DNA of 6,872 nucleotides from CAYJDR01 sp964368965 (lineage in GTDB: Bacteria > Chrysiogenota > Deferribacteres > Deferribacterales > Mucispirillaceae): assembly GCA_964368965.1 (NCBI GenBank), contig CAYJDR010000071.1, positions 1 through 6,872 of the forward strand, given 5' to 3'. Positions 6,851 through 6,872 of this stretch are shown in pieces. The position numbers and the translations under genes were made by a program. Under the pieces are notes generated by a model. That model was given only the letters and a program-made list of their open reading frames with translations, was not told where the DNA came from and made no database searches. Numbering within the stretch: the first letter of the stretch is position 1; every line of letters begins with the position of its first letter.

Positions 6851-6868
6851 AAAATCGAATGCTCGATT
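6851..6868 (-). terminator. Possible second small terminator hairpin at the right edge
   Basis: AATCGA at 6853-6858 and TCGATT at 6863-6868 form a 6-bp stem with a 4-base loop. On the minus strand it is followed by further T residues. It lies just upstream of the stronger terminator on that strand, so it could be the first of a tandem pair. It could equally overlap the 3' end of the unseen gene. Confidence 0.3.
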
Positions 6869-6872
6869 AACG

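Overview
This AT-rich window looks like ordinary bacterial chromosome from a motile, chemotactic species. It holds five protein genes: one cut by the left edge, two small accessory genes and two large chemoreceptors. I see no transposase, integrase, tRNA, rRNA, CRISPR array or phage gene. The taxonomic signal is mixed. The chemoreceptor signalling tips and the HAMP motif SGDGDLTRTL resemble receptors I associate with Gram-negative groups such as Campylobacterota, Deferribacterota and Desulfobacterota. The A-x-A|Q type signal peptide also fits a Gram-negative cell. The DUF4261-like and DUF3298-like proteins, however, are also common in Firmicutes. I do not assign a genus.

Left third (1-1879, minus strand): a two-gene unit read leftwards from a good sigma70-type promoter at 1851-1879. 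The first gene encodes a 290-residue cytoplasmic protein of the DUF4261 type. The second encodes a secreted or periplasmic protein with a DUF4163/DUF3298-like C-terminal half, and it runs off the left edge. The two genes overlap by 11 bases, and the ribosome binding site of the second lies inside the first, so translational coupling is likely.

Middle (1880-2528, plus strand): an isochorismatase-family cysteine hydrolase with its Asp-Lys-Cys triad intact. It diverges from the left-hand operon and ends at a strong GC-rich hairpin with a T-run. That hairpin sits in a 33-base gap shared with the convergent chemoreceptor gene.

Right half (2529-6872, minus strand): two tandem, same-strand methyl-accepting chemotaxis proteins of 653 and 654 residues. 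They are clear paralogs and align along their whole length with a single one-residue indel. Their cytoplasmic tips are almost identical, while the roughly 270-residue helical sensor domains have diverged strongly. This is the pattern expected when a duplicated receptor keeps its CheA/CheW interface and changes its ligand. An intrinsic terminator separates them, and the downstream gene has its own ribosome binding site and a candidate promoter, so they probably form separate transcripts. A further minus-strand terminator at the right end marks the 3' end of a gene lying beyond the window.

No obviously new system is visible. The best leads are the diverged chemoreceptor pair, the overlapping DUF4261/DUF3298 gene pair, and operator-like repeats in the gap between the receptors.
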